This document shows, in pieces, positions 35,408-45,212 of a stretch of 64,000 bases of DNA (position 1 is the stretch's first letter; each line of letters starts with the position of its first letter). The DNA comes from Herbaspirillum sp. RV1423 (GTDB lineage: Bacteria > Pseudomonadota > Gammaproteobacteria > Burkholderiales > Burkholderiaceae_D). The notes beneath the pieces were generated by a model. It worked only from the letters and a program-made list of their open reading frames with translations, was not told where the DNA came from and made no database searches. Made by a program: the position numbers and the translations under genes. Location: NCBI RefSeq assembly GCF_000577615.1, contig NZ_CBXX010000009.1:62001-126000 (forward strand), in the 5' to 3' direction.

Positions 35408-37021
35408 ATGAAACGACGTTTAATGCAATGTTTACTGGGGATGACATTGACGGTCGCGGCCACGAGCGCGCTGGCTGAAGACGACCATTTCAATATCACG
35501 CGCTTCCAGGTGGAAGGCAACACGCTGTTGCCGGCTGACGAAGTCCAGAGCGCGGTGGCGCCGATGATCGGACCCGGTCGCGTCTACGGCGACGTGCAAA
35601 AGGCGCTCGAAGCGTTGGAGGCCGCGTACCGCAAGGCCGGTTACAGCGCCGTGCAGGTCTACGTTCCCGAGCAGGAGCTGACCGGCGGCGTGGTGATCAT
35701 CCGGATCACCGAAACGGTCATCGGCAAGCTCGTCGTCAGCGACAACAGGTACTTCAGCGAGGAGAATATCCGCGCCAGCCTGCCGCAACTGCAAAGCGGC
35801 AAGGCGCCCAACCTGAACGCCATTTCCCAGGCGGTGCAACTGAGCAACGACAACCCCGCCAAACAGGTCAACGTGACACTGGGCGTGAGCGACGACGAAG
35901 GCAAGATCGATGCCGACGTCAAGGTGGTCGACAACAATCCGCTGCGCGTCTTCATGACGCTCGACAATACCGGCGCGGCGGCGACCGGCAAGTGGCGCAC
36001 CGGCGCGGCGATCCAGCACGCCAATCTGTTCGGCCGCGACCAGGTGGGTACGCTGGCGTATACGACGTCGCCGGATAAGCCGAGCGGCGTGAATGTCGAC
36101 CTGTATTCGGTGGGCTACCGCATTCCTCTGTACAGCATTGGCGACAGCATCGATCTCATCTACGGTAAATCGAACGTCTCGACGGGATCGTCGCCGACGC
36201 TGGGCGGCGTCCTGGGCTTTACCGGCAAAGGCGACGTCTACGGTGTGCGCTGGAATCATTTCTTCGCCCGCGAAGGCGAAACCAGCACCAAGCTGGTGGT
36301 CGGCCTCGACTACAAAAGAATCGGTTCGCAATGCAACTTCAACGGCAGCGCCATCGAAGGCGTCGGCACCTGCGTGCCGTACGACACCATGCCGCTGAGC
36401 GTCACCTACAGCGGCCAGCGTCGCGGCGTAATGCAGAATGTCGACTACAACATCGGCATCGCCCGCAACTGGGCCACCGGCCCGACTTATACGGCGGGCG
36501 ATCGTACCGACCACTATTCCTTCGTTACTCCAGGCGGCCGCAACACCAACGACAACTTCGTCATCCTGCGCGGCGGCGCTTCGATATTCCAAGGATTTGC
36601 CAACGACTGGCAAATGCGCGTGGCGGGCACTGCGCAATACGCCAAGGATCCGCTGGTCTCCGCGGAGCAGTTCGGCATGGTCGGCGCCACCGCCGTGCGC
36701 GGTTTCACCGAGCGCGCCGTGGCGGCCGACAGCGGTCTGATCGTCAATGCCGAAGTCTATACACCTGAACTCGCCGCCAAAGGAAACCTGCGTCTGCTGG
36801 CCTTTTACGACATCGGCCGCGGCTACAACAACAGCGTCGTCAGCGGCAACGGCCTTCCATCGAGCCTGACCGTATCGAGCATCGGCATCGGCGCGCGCTA
36901 TGCATTGGGACGCGATTTCAATGTGCGGCTGGACGTGGCTCGGGTAGCAAAAGCCGGTACCTCGACCACCGAAAGCCGCGGCGATTTGAACGCGCACCTG
37001 AGCGCGACATTGGGGTTCTGA
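35408..37021 (+). CDS. Two-partner secretion outer-membrane transporter (TpsB, ShlB/FhaC family)
   Basis: 537 residues. Signal peptide ending TSALAED; POTRA-like domains (FNITRFQVEGNTLLPADEVQ; YRKAGYSAVQVYVPEQELTGGVVIIRITE; SDNRYFSEENIRASLPQLQSG), then a 16-strand barrel with the ShlB-type VDNNPLRVFMTLDNTGAAATGKWRTGAAIQHANLFGRD and the L6-loop-type VRGF motif (ATAVRGFTER), ending in SATLGF. It secretes the TpsA protein encoded one base downstream across the outer membrane. Start ATG 35408 lies in an A-rich stretch; upstream frame is open but lacks a signal peptide. Confidence 0.92.
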   Translation: MKRRLMQCLLGMTLTVAATSALAEDDHFNITRFQVEGNTLLPADEVQSAVAPMIGPGRVYGDVQKALEALEAAYRKAGYSAVQVYVPEQELTGGVVIIRITETVIGKLVVSDNRYFSEENIRASLPQLQSGKAPNLNAISQAVQLSNDNPAKQVNVTLGVSDDEGKIDADVKVVDNNPLRVFMTLDNTGAAATGKWRTGAAIQHANLFGRDQVGTLAYTTSPDKPSGVNVDLYSVGYRIPLYSIGDSIDLIYGKSNVSTGSSPTLGGVLGFTGKGDVYGVRWNHFFAREGETSTKLVVGLDYKRIGSQCNFNGSAIEGVGTCVPYDTMPLSVTYSGQRRGVMQNVDYNIGIARNWATGPTYTAGDRTDHYSFVTPGGRNTNDNFVILRGGASIFQGFANDWQMRVAGTAQYAKDPLVSAEQFGMVGATAVRGFTERAVAADSGLIVNAEVYTPELAAKGNLRLLAFYDIGRGYNNSVVSGNGLPSSLTVSSIGIGARYALGRDFNVRLDVARVAKAGTSTTESRGDLNAHLSATLGF

Positions 37022-37022
37022 C

Positions 37023-40000
37023 ATGGACAATCAACATCAGACGCAAGGCATCGAAGTGCTTCCTCCCTCGTTCACCATGCGCGTCGGCAACCGCCGGCTC
37101 ACGCTCAGTTGGCGTCCGCGCAAACCGGTGCCGGGTTTGCTGGCCGGGTTGTTGCGCCGCGCATGGCAGGCCATGTTCGGCACCTCGTTGCGCATCACCG
37201 TGGCTGCCGCCGCCGTCTGCGCCGCGTGGAACGCGCCGGCGCTGGCCGCCGCGCCGCCAGGCAATGCGCTGCCCGCCGGCTGGAACGTCGCCGCCGGCAG
37301 CGCGACCTTCGCGCAAAACGGCAATACGCTCACCATCAACCAGAGCACCAACAAGGCGATCGTCAACTTCAACAGTTTCAGCATCGGCGCCAACGCCGTG
37401 GTGGACATCAGCCAGCCGAGCGCAGCCGCGGCCTTCCTGGCGCGCGTGACCGGTTCCGATCCGTCGCTGATCTACGGCATGCTGAAGTCGAACGGCAGCG
37501 TCGCGCTGATCAACCAGAACGGCATCCTGGTCGGACCGACCGGCGTGGTCGATGTGGCGCGCTTCATCGCCAGTACGCTCAATATCAGCGATAGCGATTT
37601 CCTGGCCGGCCGCCTGAACTTCACCAACGGCGGCAATGCCGGCAATGTCGAGAACCAGGGCGCGATCAAGAGCGCGACAGGCGGCAGCGTCTACCTGATC
37701 GGCGTCAATGTCGACAACAGCGGCATCATCAGCAGCGCCAACGGCGAGATCCTGCTCGCTGCCGGCCAGACCGTGCAACTGCTCGATACCGCCACGCCGG
37801 GCGTGTCGGTGAATGTCACCGGCACGGCGGGCAAGGTCACCAATATCGGCACCATCAGCGCCGAAGCCGGACGCATCGGCATCGCCGCCGGCCTGATCAG
37901 CAACAGCGGCAACATCAACGCCAGCAGCGTGGTCAGCGAAGGCGGCCGCATCTTCCTGCGCGCTTCGCAGAATCTGACGACCTCGGCGACATCGAAGATC
38001 GCCGCGGACGGCGCCAAGGGCGGCAGCGTCGTGCTGTATTCGGACGGCGCCGCGTACATCGACGGCGACGTCTCGGCGCAGGGCGCGCCCGGCAAGGGCG
38101 GCTATGTCGAGACCTCCGGCAAGCAGACGCTCGACGTGGTCAAGGTGCCGACCGTGGGCAGCGGCGGCGAATGGTATATCGATCCTTACGACCTGGAAGT
38201 GATTGCCGGCGACAGCAACAATGTGTCGGGCAGCAACGCCATCAGTTCTTCCGGCGCCAGCTCCAAGATCAAGGCTTCCACCATCGTCGGCCTGCTTGAC
38301 GCCGGCACGGACGTGACATTGACGACCGGCAGCGGCGGCGCCGATGCGGGCAACATCACGGTCAGCGCCGACATCGCCAAGATCGGCGCGGTCAACTCCA
38401 ACCTGACGCTGAACGCCTACAACAATATTTCCATCAACGCCAACATCACCAGCAGCGGCAGCGCGTTGAACCTCAGTCTGAACAGCGATTATCAGGGCGA
38501 CTCCGGCAGCGCGCACGACGCGACGCTGACCAACGCCAACATTTCGCTCAACGGCGGCATATTGAATGTCACCAACGGCAATACCTCGGCCAATTCAAAC
38601 AATGGCGGCCTGAACATCGGCAGTAATTCCCGCGTGCTGATCACCGGCGGTTCCGCGCAGTTGAATGCGGGCGCGGTGACCGTCGGCAACACCGGTTCGC
38701 TGGTCATCACCGGCGGCAACACCACGATCGATTCGTTCACCAACAACGGCAATTCCAGCGTCAGCGGCGGCAATATCACTGTCGCGTATAGCCTCACCAA
38801 CAACAACCTGCTCAACCTCAGCGGCAGCGGTTCTGTCGACATCGGCGGCAGGGAGGGCACCATCACGAACGCCAATACCGGCACGTTGAATATCGATGCC
38901 ACCTCGCTGACGTTCGCGCGCGCGAACAGCCTGACGAACGACGGCACGTTCAATCTCAAGGGCGGGTCGCTCAAATTCAGCAGCGGCCACATTGCCGGGC
39001 TGGTCAATATCGCCAGCGGGGCGACCCTGAACCTGGATTACCTGAGCATCGGCAGTGCAACCTTCACCGGCACCGGCAACATGGTCTGGACCGGCAACGT
39101 CAGCCTCGACTCGACACTCACGCTCGCGGCGGGCGGACCGAGCCTGACCATGGATGGCGGCAACAACACGCAGTTCGTCCTCGCCAGCACGGATATCCAG
39201 GCGCCGGCGACATTGAACACCAACGGCGCCGTCACCGCGCGAGGCGACGTTTCGCTCGACCCCGGTGTGACATGGAACAATGGCGGAACGCTCAACGTGG
39301 TGACCGGCAACGGCGAAGCCAATCGTCTGACGGTCGGCGGCGACGGTTTCCTCAACAATCTGGGCGGCGCCACGATCAACATGAGCGGCCCCACCGGCAT
39401 CGTGGCCACCTCGGGCAGTTTCGTCAACAACGCCAATGCAACGCTCAACCTGGGAACGTGTTCCACGCTGTCGGTCGGTTCGTTCACCAATAACGGCACG
39501 ATGAACCTGGCTGCCAATTCGACGATCAACTCAGGCGAGTTTTCCTTCGTGAACAACGGCACCATCACCGGCTCGGGCAAGTTCACGGCAGGGCAGGGCT
39601 TCACGAACAACGGCGTCGTTGCGCCGGGCGGCGCGGGCACGGTCGGCACCCTGCGTATCGAGGGGACCTACAACCAATCGTCGCAAGGCGAATTGAAAAT
39701 CGACGTGGCTGGCGACTATAGCTACGACCGTCTGGAAGTAACCGCCAAATCCTATCTCGGCGGCACCTTGCGCACGAATCTGCTGGGCGGTTACGTGCCG
39801 ACGCTGGGAACCACCTTCCAGGTCATTACCGGCAGCAGTTTCGCCGCCGACGGTTTCTTCCGCACCGTAACCGGCAGCATCGTCGGCAGCGGCGACAACA
39901 GACAGATGCTGAAGGCCAGATACGACGCGGTGGAAGTGCCGTTGCAACTGGAGATGAAGGGCAGCGAAAACGTCCACTTCGTCGGCAACGCCGACCATAC

Positions 40001-41342
40001 GCAATGGGATTCCAATACCAACTGGTCCACCAATGCATTGCCGACCGAGATCGACCACGTCTACCTCGACAACGGCCTCACGGTTGTGCATGCGAACGGT
40101 ACCGACCTTGTCGACAAGCTATCCGTCACCTCGGGTTCCGGGCTGAGCGTGAGCGGCGGCCAGCTTGACGTCAATACGCTGGATTCGGCCGGCACGATCA
40201 CGATCGGCAGCGGCACGCTGGCGCTTAGCGGCGCTGCGCGCATCAGGTCCCTCGTGATGGATTCCGGCACGGTGACCGGTACCGCCGGTTCGGTGCTGAA
40301 CGTGACCGACAATTTCTCGCAAGGCGAAGGCATCATCCAATCCAGCGGCGACGTGTCGCTGAGCCAAGCGAGCGGCGACCTGGTCGTCGGCAACATCAGC
40401 GCACGCAACCTGGTGCTTGAATCGCAGGCTCAGGCGATCCGCCAACAAGGTCCTGGCCTGCACGTCACCAAACAACTGATCGCCTCGTCGGCGACCGGCA
40501 CCACGCTCGACAACACCGCCAACCGCATCGCCGCTTTTGCTGCCAACAACCGCGGCACAGGCGACATCGTGCTGGTCAATCATCTGGAGCGTGCGGACGC
40601 GTCCGTCGTGACGCTGAACGGCATCACCAACAGCGGCGGCAATATCAGCGTCAACAACACGGGCGGCTTGGCGACCGCAGCGCTGGGCAGCAACGCCGAC
40701 TTCCTCGGCAACCTGCCGACCGAATCGGGCACACCGAATACGGCGGCGTCGCAACTCGCCACGCTGGGCGTGACTTCCAGCGGCATCGTCAAGTCGAGCA
40801 CGGGCACGGTGTCGCTGATCACGCATAGCCCGCTGACCATCGGCAGCGGCGGCGTCAACGCTGCCGGCAATATCGTGCTGACCGCCGGCAATACCGGCTC
40901 CAACACCGACAATCTGATTGTCAACGGCCTGGTTACTTCGGCCGGCGGCAACATCACGCTGTTCGCCGGCAACAACCTGTCCGTCAACGCCAACATTTCG
41001 ACCTCGCCGCCAGGCCAGGCGATTTTCAGTGTAGCCAATGGCGTGATCAGTTACTCGCCGGGGGTCAGCATCACTGACGTCAACGGGACGAAGATACCTG
41101 TCGCGGTCGCCGTCAACACGCTCATTGCGCCGGTTGTGGCGCCGTCGATCAACCAGATCGTGACCAGCACGCTCAATCCGCAGGTGGTGAACGTCAATAC
41201 CGTTCCTCCTGTGTTCGCCAGCGGCAACGCCCCTGTGGCGACGCCGGTAAGCACCCAGACCATCGGCGGCACCAGCGGAAACTTTGGCGGCGAAGACGAT
41301 AAGACCCCGGTCAAGAACAAGCCATTGCCGGTGTGCACCTGA
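37023..41342 (+). CDS. Two-partner secretion exoprotein (TpsA, filamentous haemagglutinin-type)
   Basis: 1439 residues. Long extended signal peptide (~76 residues) with charged N-region and cleavage around APALAAAPP. The TPS secretion domain (~77-330) has LTINQSTNKAIVNFNSFSIG, GSVALINQNGILVGPTG and AGQTVQL. Beyond it lie Gly/Asn/Thr/Ser-rich beta-helix repeats (NNG, GNI, LTN) to ~1400 and a short Pro/Lys tail ending NKPLPVCT. Probably a surface-exposed or released adhesin. It starts one base after the tpsB stop. No toxin, protease or integrin motif is apparent, so the function beyond secretion is unknown. Confidence 0.9.
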   Translation: MDNQHQTQGIEVLPPSFTMRVGNRRLTLSWRPRKPVPGLLAGLLRRAWQAMFGTSLRITVAAAAVCAAWNAPALAAAPPGNALPAGWNVAAGSATFAQNGNTLTINQSTNKAIVNFNSFSIGANAVVDISQPSAAAAFLARVTGSDPSLIYGMLKSNGSVALINQNGILVGPTGVVDVARFIASTLNISDSDFLAGRLNFTNGGNAGNVENQGAIKSATGGSVYLIGVNVDNSGIISSANGEILLAAGQTVQLLDTATPGVSVNVTGTAGKVTNIGTISAEAGRIGIAAGLISNSGNINASSVVSEGGRIFLRASQNLTTSATSKIAADGAKGGSVVLYSDGAAYIDGDVSAQGAPGKGGYVETSGKQTLDVVKVPTVGSGGEWYIDPYDLEVIAGDSNNVSGSNAISSSGASSKIKASTIVGLLDAGTDVTLTTGSGGADAGNITVSADIAKIGAVNSNLTLNAYNNISINANITSSGSALNLSLNSDYQGDSGSAHDATLTNANISLNGGILNVTNGNTSANSNNGGLNIGSNSRVLITGGSAQLNAGAVTVGNTGSLVITGGNTTIDSFTNNGNSSVSGGNITVAYSLTNNNLLNLSGSGSVDIGGREGTITNANTGTLNIDATSLTFARANSLTNDGTFNLKGGSLKFSSGHIAGLVNIASGATLNLDYLSIGSATFTGTGNMVWTGNVSLDSTLTLAAGGPSLTMDGGNNTQFVLASTDIQAPATLNTNGAVTARGDVSLDPGVTWNNGGTLNVVTGNGEANRLTVGGDGFLNNLGGATINMSGPTGIVATSGSFVNNANATLNLGTCSTLSVGSFTNNGTMNLAANSTINSGEFSFVNNGTITGSGKFTAGQGFTNNGVVAPGGAGTVGTLRIEGTYNQSSQGELKIDVAGDYSYDRLEVTAKSYLGGTLRTNLLGGYVPTLGTTFQVITGSSFAADGFFRTVTGSIVGSGDNRQMLKARYDAVEVPLQLEMKGSENVHFVGNADHTQWDSNTNWSTNALPTEIDHVYLDNGLTVVHANGTDLVDKLSVTSGSGLSVSGGQLDVNTLDSAGTITIGSGTLALSGAARIRSLVMDSGTVTGTAGSVLNVTDNFSQGEGIIQSSGDVSLSQASGDLVVGNISARNLVLESQAQAIRQQGPGLHVTKQLIASSATGTTLDNTANRIAAFAANNRGTGDIVLVNHLERADASVVTLNGITNSGGNISVNNTGGLATAALGSNADFLGNLPTESGTPNTAASQLATLGVTSSGIVKSSTGTVSLITHSPLTIGSGGVNAAGNIVLTAGNTGSNTDNLIVNGLVTSAGGNITLFAGNNLSVNANISTSPPGQAIFSVANGVISYSPGVSITDVNGTKIPVAVAVNTLIAPVVAPSINQIVTSTLNPQVVNVNTVPPVFASGNAPVATPVSTQTIGGTSGNFGGEDDKTPVKNKPLPVCT

Positions 41343-41395
41343 TGTCGCGAGGAATCGAGAAAATGGAACACGCCATCCACATGGGATATCGCTGT

Positions 41396-42127
41396 ATGAA
41401 TCAAACGATGAGAAAAAATTGGCGCCTGCTTGCGCTGATGTTGTTGCTGGGATGGGGAAGCCTGGCATATGCGCAGGTCGTCGGCACCGTGACGAATCTG
41501 TCCGGCGTGCTGACGGCGCGGCATCCCGACGGCAGCGTGCGCGTGATGGGATCGAAGTCGGAAGTGTTGCAGGGCGATACGCTGATCACCCAGGCCAACA
41601 CCTATGCGCGCGTCAAGTTCATGGACGACGGCGAGATCGTGCTGCGGCCCGCTTCCGAGCTGGTGGTGAAGAGCTATCTCTACGATGCTGAAAAACCGGA
41701 AAAGAACAACGTTGCGATGGGCCTGGTCAAGGGCGGGCTGCGCGCCGTCACCGGCCTGATCGGCAAGCGCAACCACGATGCCGTCAGCTTCGATACGCCG
41801 ACGGCGACCATCGGCATACGCGGCACTCACTTCGGCGCCTTGTTCTGCCAGAACGACTGCGGCGGCGTGCCGACGCCGAGCGGAGCGATGCCGGCCAACG
41901 GTTTGTACGTCGATGTCGCGCAGGGGGCAGTGGTACTCACGAACAACGGCGGCCAGCAGGTCTTCCAGGCCGGCCAGTTCGGCTATGTCGCCAACTTGAA
42001 CACGCCGCCGGTTATTGTGCCACCGACGCAGGGCGTCCCGGTGACCATGCCGCAATCGATCAGCAGGAATTCACCCAACCCGCAGTCGATCGGCAGCGCC
42101 AGGGTCAACGCCTGCATGGTGCAATGA
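41396..42127 (+). CDS. FecR-domain periplasmic protein
   Basis: 243 residues from ATG 41396. Signal peptide (NWRLLALMLLLGWGSLAYAQ), then a FecR domain: VGTVTNLSGVLTARHPDGSVRVMGSKSEVLQGDTLITQANTYARVKF, VLRPASELVV, and SFDTPTATIGIRGTHF near residue 145. Two cysteines (LFCQNDCGG) and a Pro-rich tail follow. FecR-domain proteins of this soluble type are frequently encoded next to CHASE2 cyclases and TPS systems. GTG 41333 and ATG 41363 are possible earlier starts; 41396 gives the best signal peptide. Not a sigma-factor regulator here, as no fecI is near. Confidence 0.82.
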   Translation: MNQTMRKNWRLLALMLLLGWGSLAYAQVVGTVTNLSGVLTARHPDGSVRVMGSKSEVLQGDTLITQANTYARVKFMDDGEIVLRPASELVVKSYLYDAEKPEKNNVAMGLVKGGLRAVTGLIGKRNHDAVSFDTPTATIGIRGTHFGALFCQNDCGGVPTPSGAMPANGLYVDVAQGAVVLTNNGGQQVFQAGQFGYVANLNTPPVIVPPTQGVPVTMPQSISRNSPNPQSIGSARVNACMVQ

Positions 42128-42157
42128 GGCGCGCGCGAAATCGTAGTACGGAAAAGA

Positions 42158-42931
42158 TCAAAACTCGAACACCGACTCCGCCGTCAGCATCCTGATGTTG
42201 CGGTCGCCGACGCCTTGCCGCAGTTCGCGCTCGATCTGCCCGAACAGGCCGGGTTTGGCGTGGGTGACGAAGATGTCGGGGGCGGATTTCAGCTTGACCA
42301 GTTCTTCCAGCAGCAGGCTGGGGCAGAAATGTTTGGACAAGATCGCCAGTTCGCGTTCGCTGTCGGGAAAGGCGGCTTCGATGATCAGGTAGCGCAGGTC
42401 GGCAATGGCGTTGACCATTTCCCACAGCGGGTCGCAGGAGGTGGTGTCGCCGCTGAAGACCAGACTGGCGTTGCTGCGCAGGTCTTGCAACTGGTAGCCG
42501 ACGGCGGGTACGGTATGGTTGGCCGGCAACGCGGTGATGCTGCGTTCGTCGATCACCAGCGACTTGCCGACTTCGATGGTGTTGAAGCGCAGGAACGGGT
42601 TTTCCGGTGAAGGAATTTCGCTGAAGTCAGGCCAGATCTGCCAGTTGAAAATGTGCTTGCGGATGATGTCTTGCGTCGCTTGCGTGGCGTGCATGGTCAG
42701 CGGCGTGTTGCGCATGTCGCCGACGCTGTCGAGCATGAAGGGCAGGCAGGTAATGTGGTCCAGATGCGCATGCGTGATGAAGACATGGTCGATCGCGGCC
42801 AGCGCCGGCAGCGGCAGATCGTTGACGCCGGTGCCGGCGTCGATGAGGATGTCGTGGTCCACCAGCAGCGAGGTCGTGCGAAGGGCATTGCCGCCTATGC
42901 CGCCGCTGCAGCCGAGAATTTCTACGCGCAT
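42158..42931 (-). CDS. Metallo-beta-lactamase-fold cyclic-nucleotide phosphodiesterase (class II type)
   Basis: 257 residues. Metal motif HAHLDH with His54, His56, Asp58 and His59 (ITHAHLDHITCLPFML). SGDT (VFSGDTTSCD) and a C-terminal VTHAKPG supply the remaining metal ligands. The HAHLDH-xx-LPF pattern and GCSGG start resemble class II 3',5'-cyclic-nucleotide phosphodiesterases, though generic MBL-fold hydrolase is the safer label. Convergent with the fecR-type gene. With an adenylate cyclase at 32626 it could form a cAMP synthesis/degradation pair (inference). Confidence 0.75.
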   Translation of the reverse strand: MRVEILGCSGGIGGNALRTTSLLVDHDILIDAGTGVNDLPLPALAAIDHVFITHAHLDHITCLPFMLDSVGDMRNTPLTMHATQATQDIIRKHIFNWQIWPDFSEIPSPENPFLRFNTIEVGKSLVIDERSITALPANHTVPAVGYQLQDLRSNASLVFSGDTTSCDPLWEMVNAIADLRYLIIEAAFPDSERELAILSKHFCPSLLLEELVKLKSAPDIFVTHAKPGLFGQIERELRQGVGDRNIRMLTAESVFEF

Positions 42932-42973
42932 TGTATGGACTGGATGGTGATGATTGTTGTGACCGGAAATATA

Positions 42974-42989
42974 TCCGAGCGGAAATTTT
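42974..42989 (+). promoter_or_regulatory. Shared motif TCCGAGCGGAAATTTT, copy 2
   Basis: Differs at one base from 34976-34991. It lies 43 bp upstream of the phosphodiesterase start and in the leader of the HD-GYP gene. The 42932-43495 spacer (564 bp) holds this motif, an FNR-like site at 43095, and no gene I can support. Confidence 0.4.
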
Positions 42990-43094
42990 TCGCGGTCCCC
43001 CGTAATTGGTGTGTCTTGTTTTTGTGCATGAAAATTGCCGCCTGGAAGCAGAATGTGGCAATTTATGCAACATCGTTCGATGGTAAGTTATCCG

Positions 43095-43108
43095 TCGATC
43101 TAAATCAA
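43095..43108 (+). promoter_or_regulatory. FNR/Anr-like half-matching box
   Basis: TCGAT-CTAA-ATCAA matches the TTGAT-N4-ATCAA consensus at nine of ten positions. It lies ~390 bp upstream of the HD-GYP start, so relevance depends on where transcription begins. Confidence 0.25.
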
Positions 43109-43495
43109 TAAAAAGCGGCCCGGACGCGCGGCGCATGCAAGGAAAAATGACATAAATCAAAGAGACGGCGCAGGGCGAAAAATCGATTTGCCGTACGTCA
43201 TTGTCATGGAGAGAAAGAGTGTGGCGCGTGCCGCCTGCAATGCACGTCCAGATCGATGGTCAATCTCACTTCGCGGACCGGCGCGCAATGCGCCGGGGCG
43301 TATCCGGCAGGTCGCCTTGCCGTGCTGTCGCGTGACGGTAACAAACGGGCAAAAGACGTTCTGCTCGACATTTCGTTGTCAGCATTGAAGCGTATCTTTT
43401 CAGGATCGCAAGCAAAAGCATTCGCGCCGCGCCATGTATGCGTGCATACGTACATGCGGCGCGGACCAGCCATTTCCATTGAGCCGACGAACAAC

Positions 43496-45127
43496 ATGAA
43501 AAACCTGCATCTCGATATCGCCCACCGCCTGGAAAAACTGACCGAGCTCAGCGTGGAGCTGAGCACCAATCGCAATATTCCCCTGTTGCTCGAACGCATC
43601 CTGCAGACCGCGCGCAGCATCACGCTGGCCGACGGCGGCACGCTCTATCGCACGGTGGAAGAGGAAGACAGCCTGGCGTTTTACATCTCGATCAACGATA
43701 CGCTGGGCATGCACCAGGGCGGCAGCAGCGAACAGAAGGTCAGCATCCCGAACATCCGCCTGACCAATGCCGACGGCACCAAAAACCTCAGCGCGGTGGC
43801 GGCCTATGCCGCCAACACGCGCAAGTCGGTGAACATTCCAGACGTCTACCAGGCCGAGGGATTCAACTTCTCCGGCATGCGCATGTTCGATGAGAAGTTC
43901 GGCTATCACTCGGAGTCTTTCCTCACGGTGCCGATGCAGGATCATGAAGGCGAACTGCTCGGCGTGTTGCAACTGGTCAACGCGATCAATCCCGAGACCG
44001 GCAAGCCGCATCCGTTCTCCGAAACCGATCAATATTTCATCGAGGCGCTGGCGTCGCAGGCGGCCATCGCCATCACCAACCAGCAATTGATCTATCGCCT
44101 GGAAAACCTGTTCGAGCATTTCATCAGGCTCATCAATATGGGCATCGATGAAAAGTCGCCGCATACCGGCCGTCACTGCGAACACGTGCCCGAACTCGCG
44201 ATGATGCTGGCGGAAGCGACGCATGCAACGACGGAAGGCCCAATGGCGGCATTCCAGATGAGCGAGCGCGACCGCCGCGAGTTGTGGGTCGCGGGCCTGC
44301 TGCACGATTGCGGCAAGATCACCACGCCCGATCATGTGGTGGAGAAGTCCACCAAGCTGCAAACCATTTACGATCGTATCGGCCTGATCGACACGCGTTT
44401 CGAAGTGCTCAAGCGCGATGCCGAAATCGCTGTCCTCAAAAAGAAGCTGGCGCTGGGTGCAACGCCCGATGCCGCCAAGAGTGAAGCGCTGGACCGCGAA
44501 TTGGAGGAGCAGTGCGCGCAGCTCGACGCCGACCGCGACTTCCTGCGCAAGGCCAACATCGGCAGCGAAGGCATGAAGCCGGAAGACCAGCAGCGCGTGA
44601 CCAGCATCGCCGCGCGCCAATGGCGCGCTCCGGACGGCCGCGAGAGTTCCGCCCTGACAGAGGATGAAATCACCAATCTGCGCATCCGCGCCGGCACGCT
44701 CAACGATGCCGAACGCCAGGTGATCAACAACCACATCGTCGTCACCATCAAGATGCTGGAGTCGCTGCCGTGGCCGAAGCAACTGCGCAACGTCACCGAG
44801 TATGCCGGCGGCCACCACGAGCGCATGGACGGCAAGGGTTATCCGAGGGGATTGACGCGCGACCAGATGTCGCTGCAGGCGCGCATGATGGCGATCGCCG
44901 ACATCTTCGAGGCGCTGACCGCCGCCGACCGTCCCTACAAGAAGGGCAACACGCTCAGCGAAGCGCTGGAAATCCTCGGCGGCTTCCGCATGCGCGATCA
45001 TATCGACCCCGACCTGTTCGACGTCTTCGTGCGCAGCAGAGTCTATCAGAAGTACGCCGACCGTTTCATGAACCCGAGCCAGATCGATGCCGTCGATCAC
45101 AGCAAGATTCCGGGCTTCGTGCCCTGA
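43496..45127 (+). CDS. GAF-HD-GYP domain protein, putative c-di-GMP phosphodiesterase
   Basis: 543 residues. GAF domain ~10-205 (LLLERILQTARSITLADGGTLYR; ESFLTVPMQDHEGELLGVLQLVNA). HD-GYP domain from ~215: SPHTGRHCEHVPEL, LLHDCGKITTPDHVVEK, and YAGGHHERMDGKGYPRGLTRDQM, with RMMAIADIFEALTAADRPYK. Between the HD and GYP parts is a charged, helical ~110-residue insertion (FEVLKRDAEIAVLKKKLALG to DEITNLRIRAG), longer than in minimal HD-GYP proteins. The metal-binding His/Asp set looks intact, so c-di-GMP hydrolysis is expected. The frame is open to 43256, but ATG 43496 begins the conserved region. Confidence 0.87.
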   Translation: MKNLHLDIAHRLEKLTELSVELSTNRNIPLLLERILQTARSITLADGGTLYRTVEEEDSLAFYISINDTLGMHQGGSSEQKVSIPNIRLTNADGTKNLSAVAAYAANTRKSVNIPDVYQAEGFNFSGMRMFDEKFGYHSESFLTVPMQDHEGELLGVLQLVNAINPETGKPHPFSETDQYFIEALASQAAIAITNQQLIYRLENLFEHFIRLINMGIDEKSPHTGRHCEHVPELAMMLAEATHATTEGPMAAFQMSERDRRELWVAGLLHDCGKITTPDHVVEKSTKLQTIYDRIGLIDTRFEVLKRDAEIAVLKKKLALGATPDAAKSEALDRELEEQCAQLDADRDFLRKANIGSEGMKPEDQQRVTSIAARQWRAPDGRESSALTEDEITNLRIRAGTLNDAERQVINNHIVVTIKMLESLPWPKQLRNVTEYAGGHHERMDGKGYPRGLTRDQMSLQARMMAIADIFEALTAADRPYKKGNTLSEALEILGGFRMRDHIDPDLFDVFVRSRVYQKYADRFMNPSQIDAVDHSKIPGFVP

Positions 45128-45212
45128 GTCCTTTGCGCCATGGCATGACATCTGCTCTCGGACGGACTGGTAACATGGTCCATGCGGATAAAGACGGAAG
45201 AGGAGCGGCAAG

